15,988 nucleotides of DNA from Candidatus Moraniibacteriota bacterium (GTDB lineage Bacteria > Patescibacteriota > Minisyncoccia > Moranbacterales > GCA-2747515). The translations under genes and the position numbers were made by a program. The DNA lies in NCBI GenBank assembly GCA_029938745.1, contig JAOZUJ010000016.1:1-15988 (forward strand), given 5' to 3'. Below are positions 7,360-15,373 of this stretch, piece after piece. Numbering within the stretch: the first letter of the stretch is position 1; every line of letters starts with the position of its first letter. The notes beneath the pieces are model-generated. The model was not told the DNA's origin and did no database searches. It was given only the letters and a program-made list of their open reading frames with translations.

Positions 7360-7701
7360 ATGTTGAAATCAAATCAAAGACTGTGTCACAATCAGGACTT
7401 TATGAAGGTATTCAAAGGCAAGCGTCACTCTCTGGGTGGCGTGTTGTTGTATTATAGGAAAAATAACCTTTCCACTACTCGCATTGGCTTTGTAATCAGT
7501 AAAAAATATTCATTATTGGCTGTACGACGAAATAAACAACGACGCATACTACAAAGTGCTATACAAACTATTTATCCAACGATTCTACCTGGATTTGATA
7601 TCGTTTTATCCTATACAAATCACAGTAAAGTGTTACCATATAGAGATGCTGTCGTCATACTGACAGAGCTTCTCAAAAAAACAAAACTCACACGCATCTA
7701 A
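7360..7701 (+). CDS. rnpA: Ribonuclease P protein component
   Basis: A 113-residue basic protein that assists the RNase P RNA in removing 5' leaders from pre-tRNAs. It has the family's start (RLCHNQDFMKVFKGKR, 7-22), the strand RIGFVISKK (41-49), the signature helix AVRRNKQRRILQ (54-65), which corresponds to the RNR motif contacting the RNA, and a closing GFDIVLSY (78-85). The length is normal for the family. It sits between rpmH and yidC, 18 bases before yidC, in the conserved order. No yidD gene lies between it and yidC, unlike in many bacteria. Confidence 0.95.
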   Translation: MLKSNQRLCHNQDFMKVFKGKRHSLGGVLLYYRKNNLSTTRIGFVISKKYSLLAVRRNKQRRILQSAIQTIYPTILPGFDIVLSYTNHSKVLPYRDAVVILTELLKKTKLTRI

Positions 7702-7719
7702 CTACAATAATTTATTTTT

Positions 7720-8496
7720 ATGGAAGTTTTATTTACACTCTTTTATCAACCAATCTATAATGCACTTTTTGGTCTTTATAATATTTTTGGTGATTTTGGC
7801 ATTGCAATTATTGTAATGACACTACTCATTAAGGCTGCTCTCATCCCGCTATCCCGCAAACAAATTGAATCTCAAAAAGAAATGCAAGAGTTGCAACCAA
7901 AAATCAAGGAGTTGCAGAAAAAATATAAAAATGATAAGGAACAACTTTCCAAAAAAACAATGGCCCTTTATAAAGAGCATAAGGTAAACCCTGCTGCGGG
8001 CTGTCTTCCTCTTATTATACAAATGGTCATTTTTATCACGATGTATCGTGTTATTATCAATCTCACAGTTGACGGCGCACTCGAAATACACAATGAATAC
8101 CTCTATTCATTCATATCTGCACCAGAAACAGTAAATGCCTTCTTCCTTGGGTTTATGGATCTCACAGTGCCAAGTATTCCTCTTGCTATTATTACTGCTG
8201 CTGCACAATTCTATCAACTCAAAATGATGCAAGCAAAGACTGCAAAAGCACAAAAAGAAAAAGACGCGAAAGCTGTGACAACAAAAGATAAAAAGAAAGA
8301 CTCTGGCACACCAGACTTTGCAACGGTCATGCAAAAGCAAATGCTTTTCATTGTCCCTATTATGACTCTCTTTATTGGTATTAAATTTCCATCTGGATTG
8401 GCATTATACTGGCTTACATCAACTCTATTCATGATTGCACAACAATGGTTTATCATGCACAAAGAAAAGAAAGTGTTGAAAAAAGATCAGGAATAG
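7720..8496 (+). CDS. yidC: YidC/Oxa1 family membrane protein insertase
   Basis: A 258-residue insertase of the short type, without the large periplasmic domain of proteobacterial YidC and without an obvious lipoprotein cleavage site. The conserved core starts at about residue 24 with GDFGIAIIVMTLLIKAALIP. A charged helical hairpin in the cytoplasm (about 47-90) and NPAAGCLPLIIQM (90-102) follow, then helices around 140-165 and 207-222, and the hallmark FPSGLALYWLTS (223-234). The C-terminal tail is basic and may contact the ribosome. A lysine-rich loop (about 172-195) precedes helix 4. The groove position usually held by Arg appears to be Lys (K38, IKAALIPL). It sits between rnpA and jag as is usual. 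Confidence 0.95.
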   Translation: MEVLFTLFYQPIYNALFGLYNIFGDFGIAIIVMTLLIKAALIPLSRKQIESQKEMQELQPKIKELQKKYKNDKEQLSKKTMALYKEHKVNPAAGCLPLIIQMVIFITMYRVIINLTVDGALEIHNEYLYSFISAPETVNAFFLGFMDLTVPSIPLAIITAAAQFYQLKMMQAKTAKAQKEKDAKAVTTKDKKKDSGTPDFATVMQKQMLFIVPIMTLFIGIKFPSGLALYWLTSTLFMIAQQWFIMHKEKKVLKKDQE

Positions 8497-8519
8497 TAAT
8501 TACATAACTATACAATATT

Positions 8520-9005
8520 ATGAGTACTGCCCATGAGACAATTGAAACAAGTGTTGATACAATCCTGCAATTAATGGACTTTGATGCAAATTATTCAATT
8601 AAAGAGCAACTTGATCCACAAACAGATAAAAAAATATTTACATGTTCTATTACCACAAAAACTGATTCGCGTTTTTTAATTGGACAACATGGATCAAATC
8701 TTTATGCACTTGAACACATCGTTAGATCCATTTTGTACAAAAATGGCTACACAGATCGTATGAACATTGATATCAATGGTTACAAAGCAGACAAAGATCG
8801 TGCAATTACAAATATTGCCAAAGATGCCGCAAATCAGGCTGCACAAGAAAAAAAACCTATCATATTGCGCCCTATGAATGCTTATGAACGTCGCATTGTC
8901 CACATGACAGTTGCTGATGATACACGCGTTGAAACAGAAAGCGTTGGTGCATACGAAGACCGTAAGGTGATAATCAAGCCACAAAGCATCATGAATTCAT
9001 TATGA
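8520..9005 (+). CDS. jag: Jag/KhpB family RNA-binding protein (KH and R3H domains)
   Basis: A 161-residue protein with a KH domain containing the GxxG loop in FLIGQHGSNLYALEHIV (52-68), followed by an R3H domain with MNAYERRIVH (R124, H128) and the closing SVGAYEDRKVIIKP (141-154). Jag/KhpB binds RNA and influences cell elongation and envelope genes in Firmicutes. The basic N-terminal Jag domain found there is missing; the protein begins directly at a short helix before the KH domain. It follows yidC by 23 bases, and its TGA overlaps the ATG of the next gene (ATGA), which suggests translational coupling to the polysaccharide block. Confidence 0.92.
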   Translation: MSTAHETIETSVDTILQLMDFDANYSIKEQLDPQTDKKIFTCSITTKTDSRFLIGQHGSNLYALEHIVRSILYKNGYTDRMNIDINGYKADKDRAITNIAKDAANQAAQEKKPIILRPMNAYERRIVHMTVADDTRVETESVGAYEDRKVIIKPQSIMNSL

Positions 9006-10414
9006 TCGCACAAAAAATTACATATAATATTATTGTAAATGGAATAGCCAAGGTATTATCAATTGCTTTGGCTCTTTTTGGCATTGGCATGCTCACACGA
9101 TATCTTGGTCCAGATGGATTTGGTAAATATGCAACAATGCTTGCTTTTTTTGCATTCTTTTCTGCAATTGGTGATTTTGGTCTTTATTCAATTGCTACAA
9201 GAGAAATTTCACGCAAAAACGCTGATGAACAATGGATTTTAAGTAGAATTTTTACATTGCGACTCATTATTTCTTGTACAATTTTTATGCTCGCAACACT
9301 TTCCGTGTGGTTTTTGCCATATGAAAATGATGTGAAAGTGGGTATCCTCATTGCTGCTGGTGCATTTATCTTCTCTTCTAGCTATGGCCTCCTCAATGGT
9401 CTTTTTCAAAAACATATTGCTATTGATAAAATTGCCATTGTCGAATTATCTGGAAAAGTAATTCAAATTGCAATTATTGTCACTGTTATTAAATTAAATC
9501 TTGGCTTTATCACAGTTGCTCTTGCTCTCTTTATTTCTATGTTATGGAATTTTATTTTTATCTTTATTTTATCACGCAAATTTACAAAAATTTCACTAAA
9601 ATTAGACAAAGCGTATTGGAAATTGTTTCTCAAAGAATCTGCACCAATGGGTGTGAGTGCTTTTGTTACATTTTTATATTTCAAAGTTGATATAATTTTA
9701 TTATCATTTTTTACAACATCGAGTGATGTTGGTATTTATGGTGTGGCTTATAAAATTATTGAGACACTTGTCTTTTTTCCTGCTATGGTTATTGGGCTTA
9801 TGTTTCCACTTTTTTCTCGTTATATTTTTACAAACAAAAAAATATTTATTAAACTTTCAAATATCATTTTGAAATTATTCATGCTTATTGTCGTGCCACT
9901 TGTCATTATTACGTTATTTCTTGCATCTGACATTATCAATATTGTTGGAGGCAGTGCCTTTGGCGAAGCAACAGGTGTATTACAAATTCTTATCTTCGCA
10001 TTAGCCTTTATTTTCTTTGGACATTTATTTACGAATATCCTTATTGCTGGTGAGCATCAGAAAAAATTAATGTTTGCACTTATCATTGCTGCTATTATTA
10101 ACATCACTGCAAATATAATTCTCATACCACAATATTCATATACCGGCGCTGCAATCGTTTCTGTTGGCACAGAATTATTTGTTGTTTTAATTACTCTTTT
10201 CATGGCACTGCGCTATACGCCATACAAAATTACATCTATCAAACTACCCTTTATTATTTTATCAGGCGGTGCCATGATCATATTGTATATTACAGCTCCA
10301 TTTGCACCATTTATTACAACAGGAATTGCTATTATTTTATATGGATTTTTACTTTTTATCTTTCGCGTTATCACTCGAGATGATATACTGCATATATTAC
10401 CAAAACGATCTTAA
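9002..10414 (+). CDS. Polysaccharide flippase, MOP superfamily (Wzx-like)
   Basis: A 470-residue integral membrane protein with about 12-14 hydrophobic helices. Near the start it has YLGPDGFGKYA (34-44), the signature of polysaccharide biosynthesis exporters. Midway, APMGVSAFVTFLYFKVDIIL followed by a GIYGVAYKI segment matches the pseudo-repeat of the family. Such proteins move lipid-linked oligosaccharides from the inner to the outer face of the membrane. The start overlaps the jag stop as ATGA, and a glycosyltransferase follows after 5 bases, so it is in one transcription unit with both. The substrate sugar is unknown. MurJ is a relative, but the GPDGFG motif and gene context favour Wzx. 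Confidence 0.88.
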   Translation: MIAQKITYNIIVNGIAKVLSIALALFGIGMLTRYLGPDGFGKYATMLAFFAFFSAIGDFGLYSIATREISRKNADEQWILSRIFTLRLIISCTIFMLATLSVWFLPYENDVKVGILIAAGAFIFSSSYGLLNGLFQKHIAIDKIAIVELSGKVIQIAIIVTVIKLNLGFITVALALFISMLWNFIFIFILSRKFTKISLKLDKAYWKLFLKESAPMGVSAFVTFLYFKVDIILLSFFTTSSDVGIYGVAYKIIETLVFFPAMVIGLMFPLFSRYIFTNKKIFIKLSNIILKLFMLIVVPLVIITLFLASDIINIVGGSAFGEATGVLQILIFALAFIFFGHLFTNILIAGEHQKKLMFALIIAAIINITANIILIPQYSYTGAAIVSVGTELFVVLITLFMALRYTPYKITSIKLPFIILSGGAMIILYITAPFAPFITTGIAIILYGFLLFIFRVITRDDILHILPKRS

Positions 10415-10419
10415 AAAAT

Positions 10420-11271
10420 ATGCCTCACAATAAACATTATTTTGTCATTGTTAATTACAATAGTGGTGTACATATTATCGATTGTATTAACAGCATTGTA
10501 CAATCACAAAATATCAACCCCTCTATAATCATTGTTGACAATGCTTCACGTGACAATTCTCTAGAAAATTGTAAATCACGATTTCCCAATCTTGTATATA
10601 TTTATAATTCTCACAATATTGGATTTGCAGCAGGTGCAAATACTGGTGCACGACTTGCACTAGAGCACGGTGCAACCACCGTAACTTTTTGCAATCCTGA
10701 TGCAATTATTGAAAAAACATGTGCCAACTTATTAATTTCATCTATTACACATAACAAAGCCGATATTGTTTCTCCAGTAATCTATAAAAAATCTTCTCAA
10801 AATATATGGTTTTCTGGTGGACATATTTCTTTTTTTCATATGCGCGCAACACACACAAATCCACTACCAGTCAAGACAATCTTAACAGATATTGATTATA
10901 TTTCTGGTTGTGTAATGACTGTTTCATCCAGTGTGTTTGAAAAAATTGGTCTTTTTGATGAAAAATTTTTCCTTTATTATGAAGATGCTGATTTTTCACT
11001 TCGTGCAAAAGATAATGACTTTACCTTGGGCATTGTGCCACAAGCACATGCATATCACAGTGAACTTAGTGAAAATAATAAAGAACAAAAAACATATTTT
11101 CTTGTATTATCTGGTCTCATTTTTTTCAAAAAACACACAAGTGGTATTAAAAAACTTTGGTTTCACATACACACATCTTTACGAAAAATAAAAAATTATT
11201 TTGATTGCAAAAAGAATAAACCTCTTGCATGCTCCGTTCGTAAAGCCTATCATGATTATGCCACAAAATAA
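10420..11271 (+). CDS. Family 2 glycosyltransferase (rhamnosyltransferase-like)
   Basis: A 283-residue GT-A-fold glycosyltransferase that probably adds a sugar from a nucleotide donor to a lipid-linked glycan at the cytoplasmic face. Motifs in order are IVNYNS (10-15), VDNAS (39-43), NIGFAAGANTG (66-76), CNPDA (91-95, in the place of the metal-binding DxD), ISGCVMTVSSSVF (161-173) and FDEKFFLYYEDADFSLRAK (179-197), where the acidic residues include the likely catalytic base. This set is typical of WbbL-like rhamnosyltransferases, but the sugar cannot be fixed from sequence. The C-terminal tail is basic. The gene starts 5 bases after the flippase, and its end overlaps the next glycosyltransferase by 14 bases. 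Confidence 0.88.
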   Translation: MPHNKHYFVIVNYNSGVHIIDCINSIVQSQNINPSIIIVDNASRDNSLENCKSRFPNLVYIYNSHNIGFAAGANTGARLALEHGATTVTFCNPDAIIEKTCANLLISSITHNKADIVSPVIYKKSSQNIWFSGGHISFFHMRATHTNPLPVKTILTDIDYISGCVMTVSSSVFEKIGLFDEKFFLYYEDADFSLRAKDNDFTLGIVPQAHAYHSELSENNKEQKTYFLVLSGLIFFKKHTSGIKKLWFHIHTSLRKIKNYFDCKKNKPLACSVRKAYHDYATK

Positions 11272-12040
11272 TAATACAATTTCTTTTGTAATCGTCAATT
11301 ACAATAGTGAAAAAGAATTACATCGTTGCTTAACTGACTTAAGCACGATTAATGATGCCCAAACCTTTGAAATTATTATTATTAATAATGATAAAAAATC
11401 TTTATCATTGCCACAATATAAATTTGCAAAACAATCTATTTATGAGATCAATAAAAATATTGGGTATGGATGTGCAAGTAATATTGGACTGTCACACGCA
11501 AATAATAAATTTGTTTGTTTTTTGAATCCTGATACACACTCATTTTGTGATGATCTTGCTCAAATTATGACACACATCACGCATGATAAATTGATCGTTG
11601 CGCCACAGATTCGCACACAATTAGACGAAATTGAGCCCTGGTCTGTGGGAGAAAATATCACATTATTACAAACATTCAAAAATAATTGCGGTCTCAATAA
11701 GAAATCATGGCTTACACAAAACAAAACATCAGTTGATTGGATTAGCGGTGCTGTCATGATTGCACCGAGAAAGTTTTTAACAGAGCTTGATGGGTTTGAC
11801 GAAGATTTTTTTCTTTATTTTGAGGACGTTGACTTGTGTAAACGTGCGATAAATTGTGGTGGAGAAATAAAATATATTCCACAATATTTTCTTACACATA
11901 TCAATGGTGTTAGTAGTGGAGCCAATGTACAAAAACAAAAAAAATGTTACTATACTTCACAAGATTTGTTTTTTCACAAGCACTACGGCGCATCACAAAA
12001 ACATTTTTTGCGCTTTTGTCGCTTTTTTTACTCAAAATGA
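11258..12040 (+). CDS. Second family 2 glycosyltransferase
   Basis: From the ATG at 11258 the protein is 260 residues. It has the same architecture as its neighbour: VIVNYNS (11-17), NIGYGCASNIGL (67-78), LNPDT (89-93), WISGAVMIAPRKF (161-173) and FDEDFFLYFEDVDLCKRA (180-197). The start was chosen because MPQNNNTISFVIVNYNS resembles the paralogue's MPHNKHYFVIVNYNS. An ATG six bases earlier (11252) is also possible, and a TTG at 11201 would add 19 residues inside the previous gene. Its TGA overlaps the next ATG. It is likely to act on the same glycan in a later or earlier step. The two genes are probably an old duplication. Confidence 0.87.
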   Translation: MPQNNNTISFVIVNYNSEKELHRCLTDLSTINDAQTFEIIIINNDKKSLSLPQYKFAKQSIYEINKNIGYGCASNIGLSHANNKFVCFLNPDTHSFCDDLAQIMTHITHDKLIVAPQIRTQLDEIEPWSVGENITLLQTFKNNCGLNKKSWLTQNKTSVDWISGAVMIAPRKFLTELDGFDEDFFLYFEDVDLCKRAINCGGEIKYIPQYFLTHINGVSSGANVQKQKKCYYTSQDLFFHKHYGASQKHFLRFCRFFYSK

Positions 12041-13299
12041 AATCAATTTTATACGCTACATTATTTTTATATTTTTTTATCCCTTTTCAGTTTGCACTAA
12101 ATCCTGCAGATAATTTTGATGTTGCAATTATTCGCGTCATCATTATACTCATCACACTTTCATATTTTGTATATGCACTATGGGTTGGAAATCTTTTTAT
12201 TCCACGCGGATGGATTGTTGGTTTTTTGCTCGCTTTTTTGATGTGGACTCTTTTTTCACTCTTTTATACACCAATATTACCGTGGACAATACGAAAGGTT
12301 ATTTTTTTAATCTCCATTGCACCAATTGTTATTGTGCTTACAACATTACTTAAAAATATTCCTTCTGCTAAAATAAAGATCATAAAAGCAACTGTGCTTG
12401 GCGCAATGGTTATCTCACTTGTTGGCATTGGGCAATTTATTTTGCAATTTATTTTACCACTAGATACGATGCTACAAACGTGGTTATATATTACACCATT
12501 TTTTCTTGGTGGCACATTTTCAACATCTGTTATTGCGCACAATAGTTGGCTTGTCCATGTTGGCACAGTGGATCTCATGCGTGCAATTGCTTTTTTTCCT
12601 GATCCACATATTTTCTCTTTCTATCTTGGACTTACTACACCACTTGCTCTTGGTATTTATTTTGTTACCAAACAAAAATTCTGGATTCTTTGTTTTGGTA
12701 TTATGATTATTGCAAACATGCTCACATTTTCTCGTGGTGGCTACATTGGTATTTTTAGTGGTTTTATGATTGGATTTATTTTATTATGGCCACAAATAAA
12801 AACAAATATTCGTCATTTTATTGTTTTATTGTTATGTTCTTTACTCTTTATCCTCTTCATTCCACACAACCCGATTGCAAGTCGTCTTATGTCCTCATTT
12901 GATCACACAGACACCTCTAATACGCACCGTGTTACGCTGTGGAGTGATGCAATCACTCAAATAACCATTCACCCCATCATTGGCACCGGACTTGGTGCAT
13001 ACTCATACACTGTCAATCCGCGTGCGGATTACAGGACACCCTTTTATGTTCATAATCTCGCACTTGATATTACCGTTGAGATTGGTATGATTGGTTTAGT
13101 GTTATTTTATGGCATATTTATCAGCTTGCTTATTGTTTTATATAAACATCGCACCGACTTTATTGCTTTATTTAGCTTTATTAGTATTAGTATTTTTTTA
13201 CTACACTCACTTTTTGACACACCACTATTTTCTGTTCATATTTTTCCACTTCTTTTACTTTTTATAGCATTGGGCGCATCCTATGAAAATACAAAATAA
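12037..13299 (+). CDS. O-antigen ligase/polymerase-like membrane protein (Wzy_C family)
   Basis: A multi-spanning membrane protein of 420 residues with about ten or more helices. The segment RAIAFFPDPHIFSFYLGL (182-199), the TFSRGGYIGI helix start (230-239), a periplasmic loop with THRVTLWSDAI (296-306) and PIIGTGLGAYSY (313-324), and HNLALDITVEIGMIGL (339-354) form the Wzy_C pattern. Such proteins polymerise repeat units or transfer glycans to an acceptor outside the membrane. The ATG at 12037 overlaps the previous stop as ATGA and is preferred over an in-frame ATG at 11944, which would lie well inside the glycosyltransferase. The next gene overlaps its end by 17 bases. Polymerase and ligase cannot be told apart here. 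Confidence 0.82.
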   Translation: MKSILYATLFLYFFIPFQFALNPADNFDVAIIRVIIILITLSYFVYALWVGNLFIPRGWIVGFLLAFLMWTLFSLFYTPILPWTIRKVIFLISIAPIVIVLTTLLKNIPSAKIKIIKATVLGAMVISLVGIGQFILQFILPLDTMLQTWLYITPFFLGGTFSTSVIAHNSWLVHVGTVDLMRAIAFFPDPHIFSFYLGLTTPLALGIYFVTKQKFWILCFGIMIIANMLTFSRGGYIGIFSGFMIGFILLWPQIKTNIRHFIVLLLCSLLFILFIPHNPIASRLMSSFDHTDTSNTHRVTLWSDAITQITIHPIIGTGLGAYSYTVNPRADYRTPFYVHNLALDITVEIGMIGLVLFYGIFISLLIVLYKHRTDFIALFSFISISIFLLHSLFDTPLFSVHIFPLLLLFIALGASYENTK

Positions 13300-14494
13300 C
13301 TCTATTATTGTACCCCTATTGGTAAATATTTTATTATTTGCAACAATTCTTTCTATTCCACTTTATTTTATTAGAGTTCCTGTGTTTACAACTTCTCTGA
13401 GTATTTTAACATGCTTTCTCCTCACCTTATCTATAATTTTATTTATTGTGCATCATAAGCACATCCTCACCATTTTTAAAGAAGAAAAGATTTTATGGTA
13501 CCTTGCATTATTTTTTGTTTTATCATTTGTTCCAGTACTTTTTTTACATCCATCCTTGCATGGTCTTGGTGTTTTTATTGAATGGCTTTTTATGCCCGCA
13601 CTTACTGGTTTTTTGATCTTTGTACATATTACACAACACTTTCATGCACGCACATGGATTAGCACGGGGATGTTAACAATTTTATTTCTTGTTAGTTGTA
13701 TATCTCTGTTGTATTTATTGCACGATACAACAACATTTGACGGGCGCTTGCAGGCATATTTCTTATCACCAAATCACCTTGCGATGTTCATTGCACCACT
13801 AATTTTTTTTGTTCTTGCATATTTTACAACAACACGATCATTATTGATAAAGATTTTTGTATTTTTTACACTTTCACTTGCTTTGACCACTCTCTTTTTT
13901 ACTTATTCTTTTAGTACATTATTTGTATTATTGTTTTTAAGTATTATAATTGCACTTATACTAATTAAACGCAAAATGCTCTTATTTTTTACAACATTGT
14001 TAATAATCATATCATTATTTTTTGTTGGATATCAAAAAATTCTCCACAGCAATGCTGACTGGCAACGCAATTCTTTTGCGTCACGCCTCATGATTTGGGA
14101 CAGTGCAACATTTCATATACAAAATAATACTATTTTAAGTTCTGGTATAGATAATTTTCAACAAGACTATTTATCTGCACAACCGTATTTTGAGCCCTAT
14201 CTCGAATGGTCTGCACCAACACCACACAATCTCTTATTAACGCTGTGGATTTCTGGTGGCTTTTTTAGTGTTTTATTTTTTTGTTTACTCTGTACACGAT
14301 GGCTCTATCTCTCAATATATACGTATCACAAAACAAAAAACACAACAATATTATTTTATATTGCTGCACTTTTGACAATTTTATTTAGTGGTGTTTTAGA
14401 TACACCTTACTGGAAAAATGATCTATCTATTATATTTTGGATTATTATCGGAATTAATCTAATATATATTTTACCGACAAAAATAACTAAATAA
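13283..14494 (+). CDS. Second Wzy_C-like membrane protein (O-antigen ligase/polymerase family)
   Basis: A 403-residue, very hydrophobic protein with about ten helices. It shares the same landmarks in weaker form: GRLQAYFLSPNHLAMF (154-169), SRLMIWDSA (267-275), LSSGIDNFQQDY (285-296) and PHNLLLTLWISGGFF (314-328). The Ser-Arg-Gly seen in its neighbour is replaced by TYSFST (207-212). It overlaps the preceding gene by 17 bases and ends 5 bases before a convergent gene. Having two of these in a row suggests that one polymerises and the other ligates, or that they act on different acceptors; the sequence cannot say which. The family call rests on the loop motifs and topology. Confidence 0.72.
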   Translation: MKIQNNSIIVPLLVNILLFATILSIPLYFIRVPVFTTSLSILTCFLLTLSIILFIVHHKHILTIFKEEKILWYLALFFVLSFVPVLFLHPSLHGLGVFIEWLFMPALTGFLIFVHITQHFHARTWISTGMLTILFLVSCISLLYLLHDTTTFDGRLQAYFLSPNHLAMFIAPLIFFVLAYFTTTRSLLIKIFVFFTLSLALTTLFFTYSFSTLFVLLFLSIIIALILIKRKMLLFFTTLLIIISLFFVGYQKILHSNADWQRNSFASRLMIWDSATFHIQNNTILSSGIDNFQQDYLSAQPYFEPYLEWSAPTPHNLLLTLWISGGFFSVLFFCLLCTRWLYLSIYTYHKTKNTTILFYIAALLTILFSGVLDTPYWKNDLSIIFWIIIGINLIYILPTKITK

Positions 14495-14499
14495 ATATA

Positions 14500-15366
14500 C
14501 TATGAATGTCCGTCGCAGTCGCAACCAGTTACACTAAAATGGAGATGATTTGACGATAATGACTCATCTTTTGTAAAAGCTGCTCCGCATGCATTTCCAA
14601 TATCTATTAAGCTTCCAACTGTCGTTCCTTGTGGTAAATTTGCTGATCGTGTAGAAATATCTACTGCACAAGATTGACTGCCACCGCCAGACCCTCCATA
14701 ATGACATGAATTTCGTGAATGATCACATGGCGGATGACTATAACTTGACCCCTGACATGCACTAAGATCATTAGTGGCATCATCATCAGAAATACTCGTG
14801 ATTTTCAACCCTGGTGCAGCATCATTAAGACATGTGAGAAACTGTCCTAACCGAGGTGACACATCACCACATTGACTCTTCTTAATGCCGGATACAGCAA
14901 TGCCATTACACTCACCACCAACTCCAGTATTACTTGGCGGTGTATTATTTGGACTACTGACAGTACCTTGCATCGCTTGTAATCCCATAGTACCGCCAAC
15001 ATTTACCAAATCCTCATTAATCGTATGTAACACAATCCATATTGTAAAAACTACTATCAGTCCAAGTAGTGCATCAGTAATAATTTTTTTAGCTGTGCCT
15101 GCTTGTGCTTGATTTCCAGCAGATGTCATATATAAAAAGCCACCAATTGTCATCATCATTAATGCTGATATAACTACAGCTGCAACTGCAAAGTTATATA
15201 TACCTGTTGCATATTGTGCAAATGATACGTCTGTCGCTTCTGCATTAGCTACACCTGGCATTGTTTCTAATAATTCATATTTTGCAGCAATTGCACTGTG
15301 TGTTGTATGAAATAATACAATACACGCTACAACTAAAAAAATTGTTATTATTCTTTTTTTGTTCAT
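14500..15366 (-). CDS. Secreted VirB2-like pilin segment joined to a putative LAS/M15-type metallopeptidase domain
   Basis: A 288-residue protein with two parts. Residues 1-28 look like a signal peptide ending in AIAA. Two hydrophobic helices (about 52-81 and 96-114), joined by a short polar loop rich in Gly, Ala, Gln and Lys, match the type IV secretion pilin-like proteins common in Patescibacteria. After a Pro/Ser/Thr/Asn linker (about 135-150), the C-terminal domain has ten cysteines (153 to 284), as expected outside the cell. It also has a motif reading S-x-H-Y-G-G, an inserted Gly/Ser stretch, then AVDIS (H222, D236), and near the end NHLHFS (H274, H276). LAS/M15 peptidases use H-x(6)-D and HxH to bind zinc; here the first spacing is 13. 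A cell-wall peptidase activity is inferred, not shown. The gene starts 7 bases after the upstream gene's stop. Confidence 0.68.
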   Translation of the reverse strand: MNKKRIITIFLVVACIVLFHTTHSAIAAKYELLETMPGVANAEATDVSFAQYATGIYNFAVAAVVISALMMMTIGGFLYMTSAGNQAQAGTAKKIITDALLGLIVVFTIWIVLHTINEDLVNVGGTMGLQAMQGTVSSPNNTPPSNTGVGGECNGIAVSGIKKSQCGDVSPRLGQFLTCLNDAAPGLKITSISDDDATNDLSACQGSSYSHPPCDHSRNSCHYGGSGGGSQSCAVDISTRSANLPQGTTVGSLIDIGNACGAAFTKDESLSSNHLHFSVTGCDCDGHS

Positions 15367-15373
15367 ATTTTTA

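Noticed and set aside
11201..11257. TTG start for the second glycosyltransferase
   Set aside because: It would lie 70 bases inside the previous gene, and the ATG at 11258 gives a start resembling that of the paralogue next door.
11944..12036. Earlier ATG for the first Wzy_C-like protein
   Set aside because: It would overlap the glycosyltransferase by almost 100 bases; the ATG at 12037 overlaps the stop as ATGA, like the jag-flippase junction.
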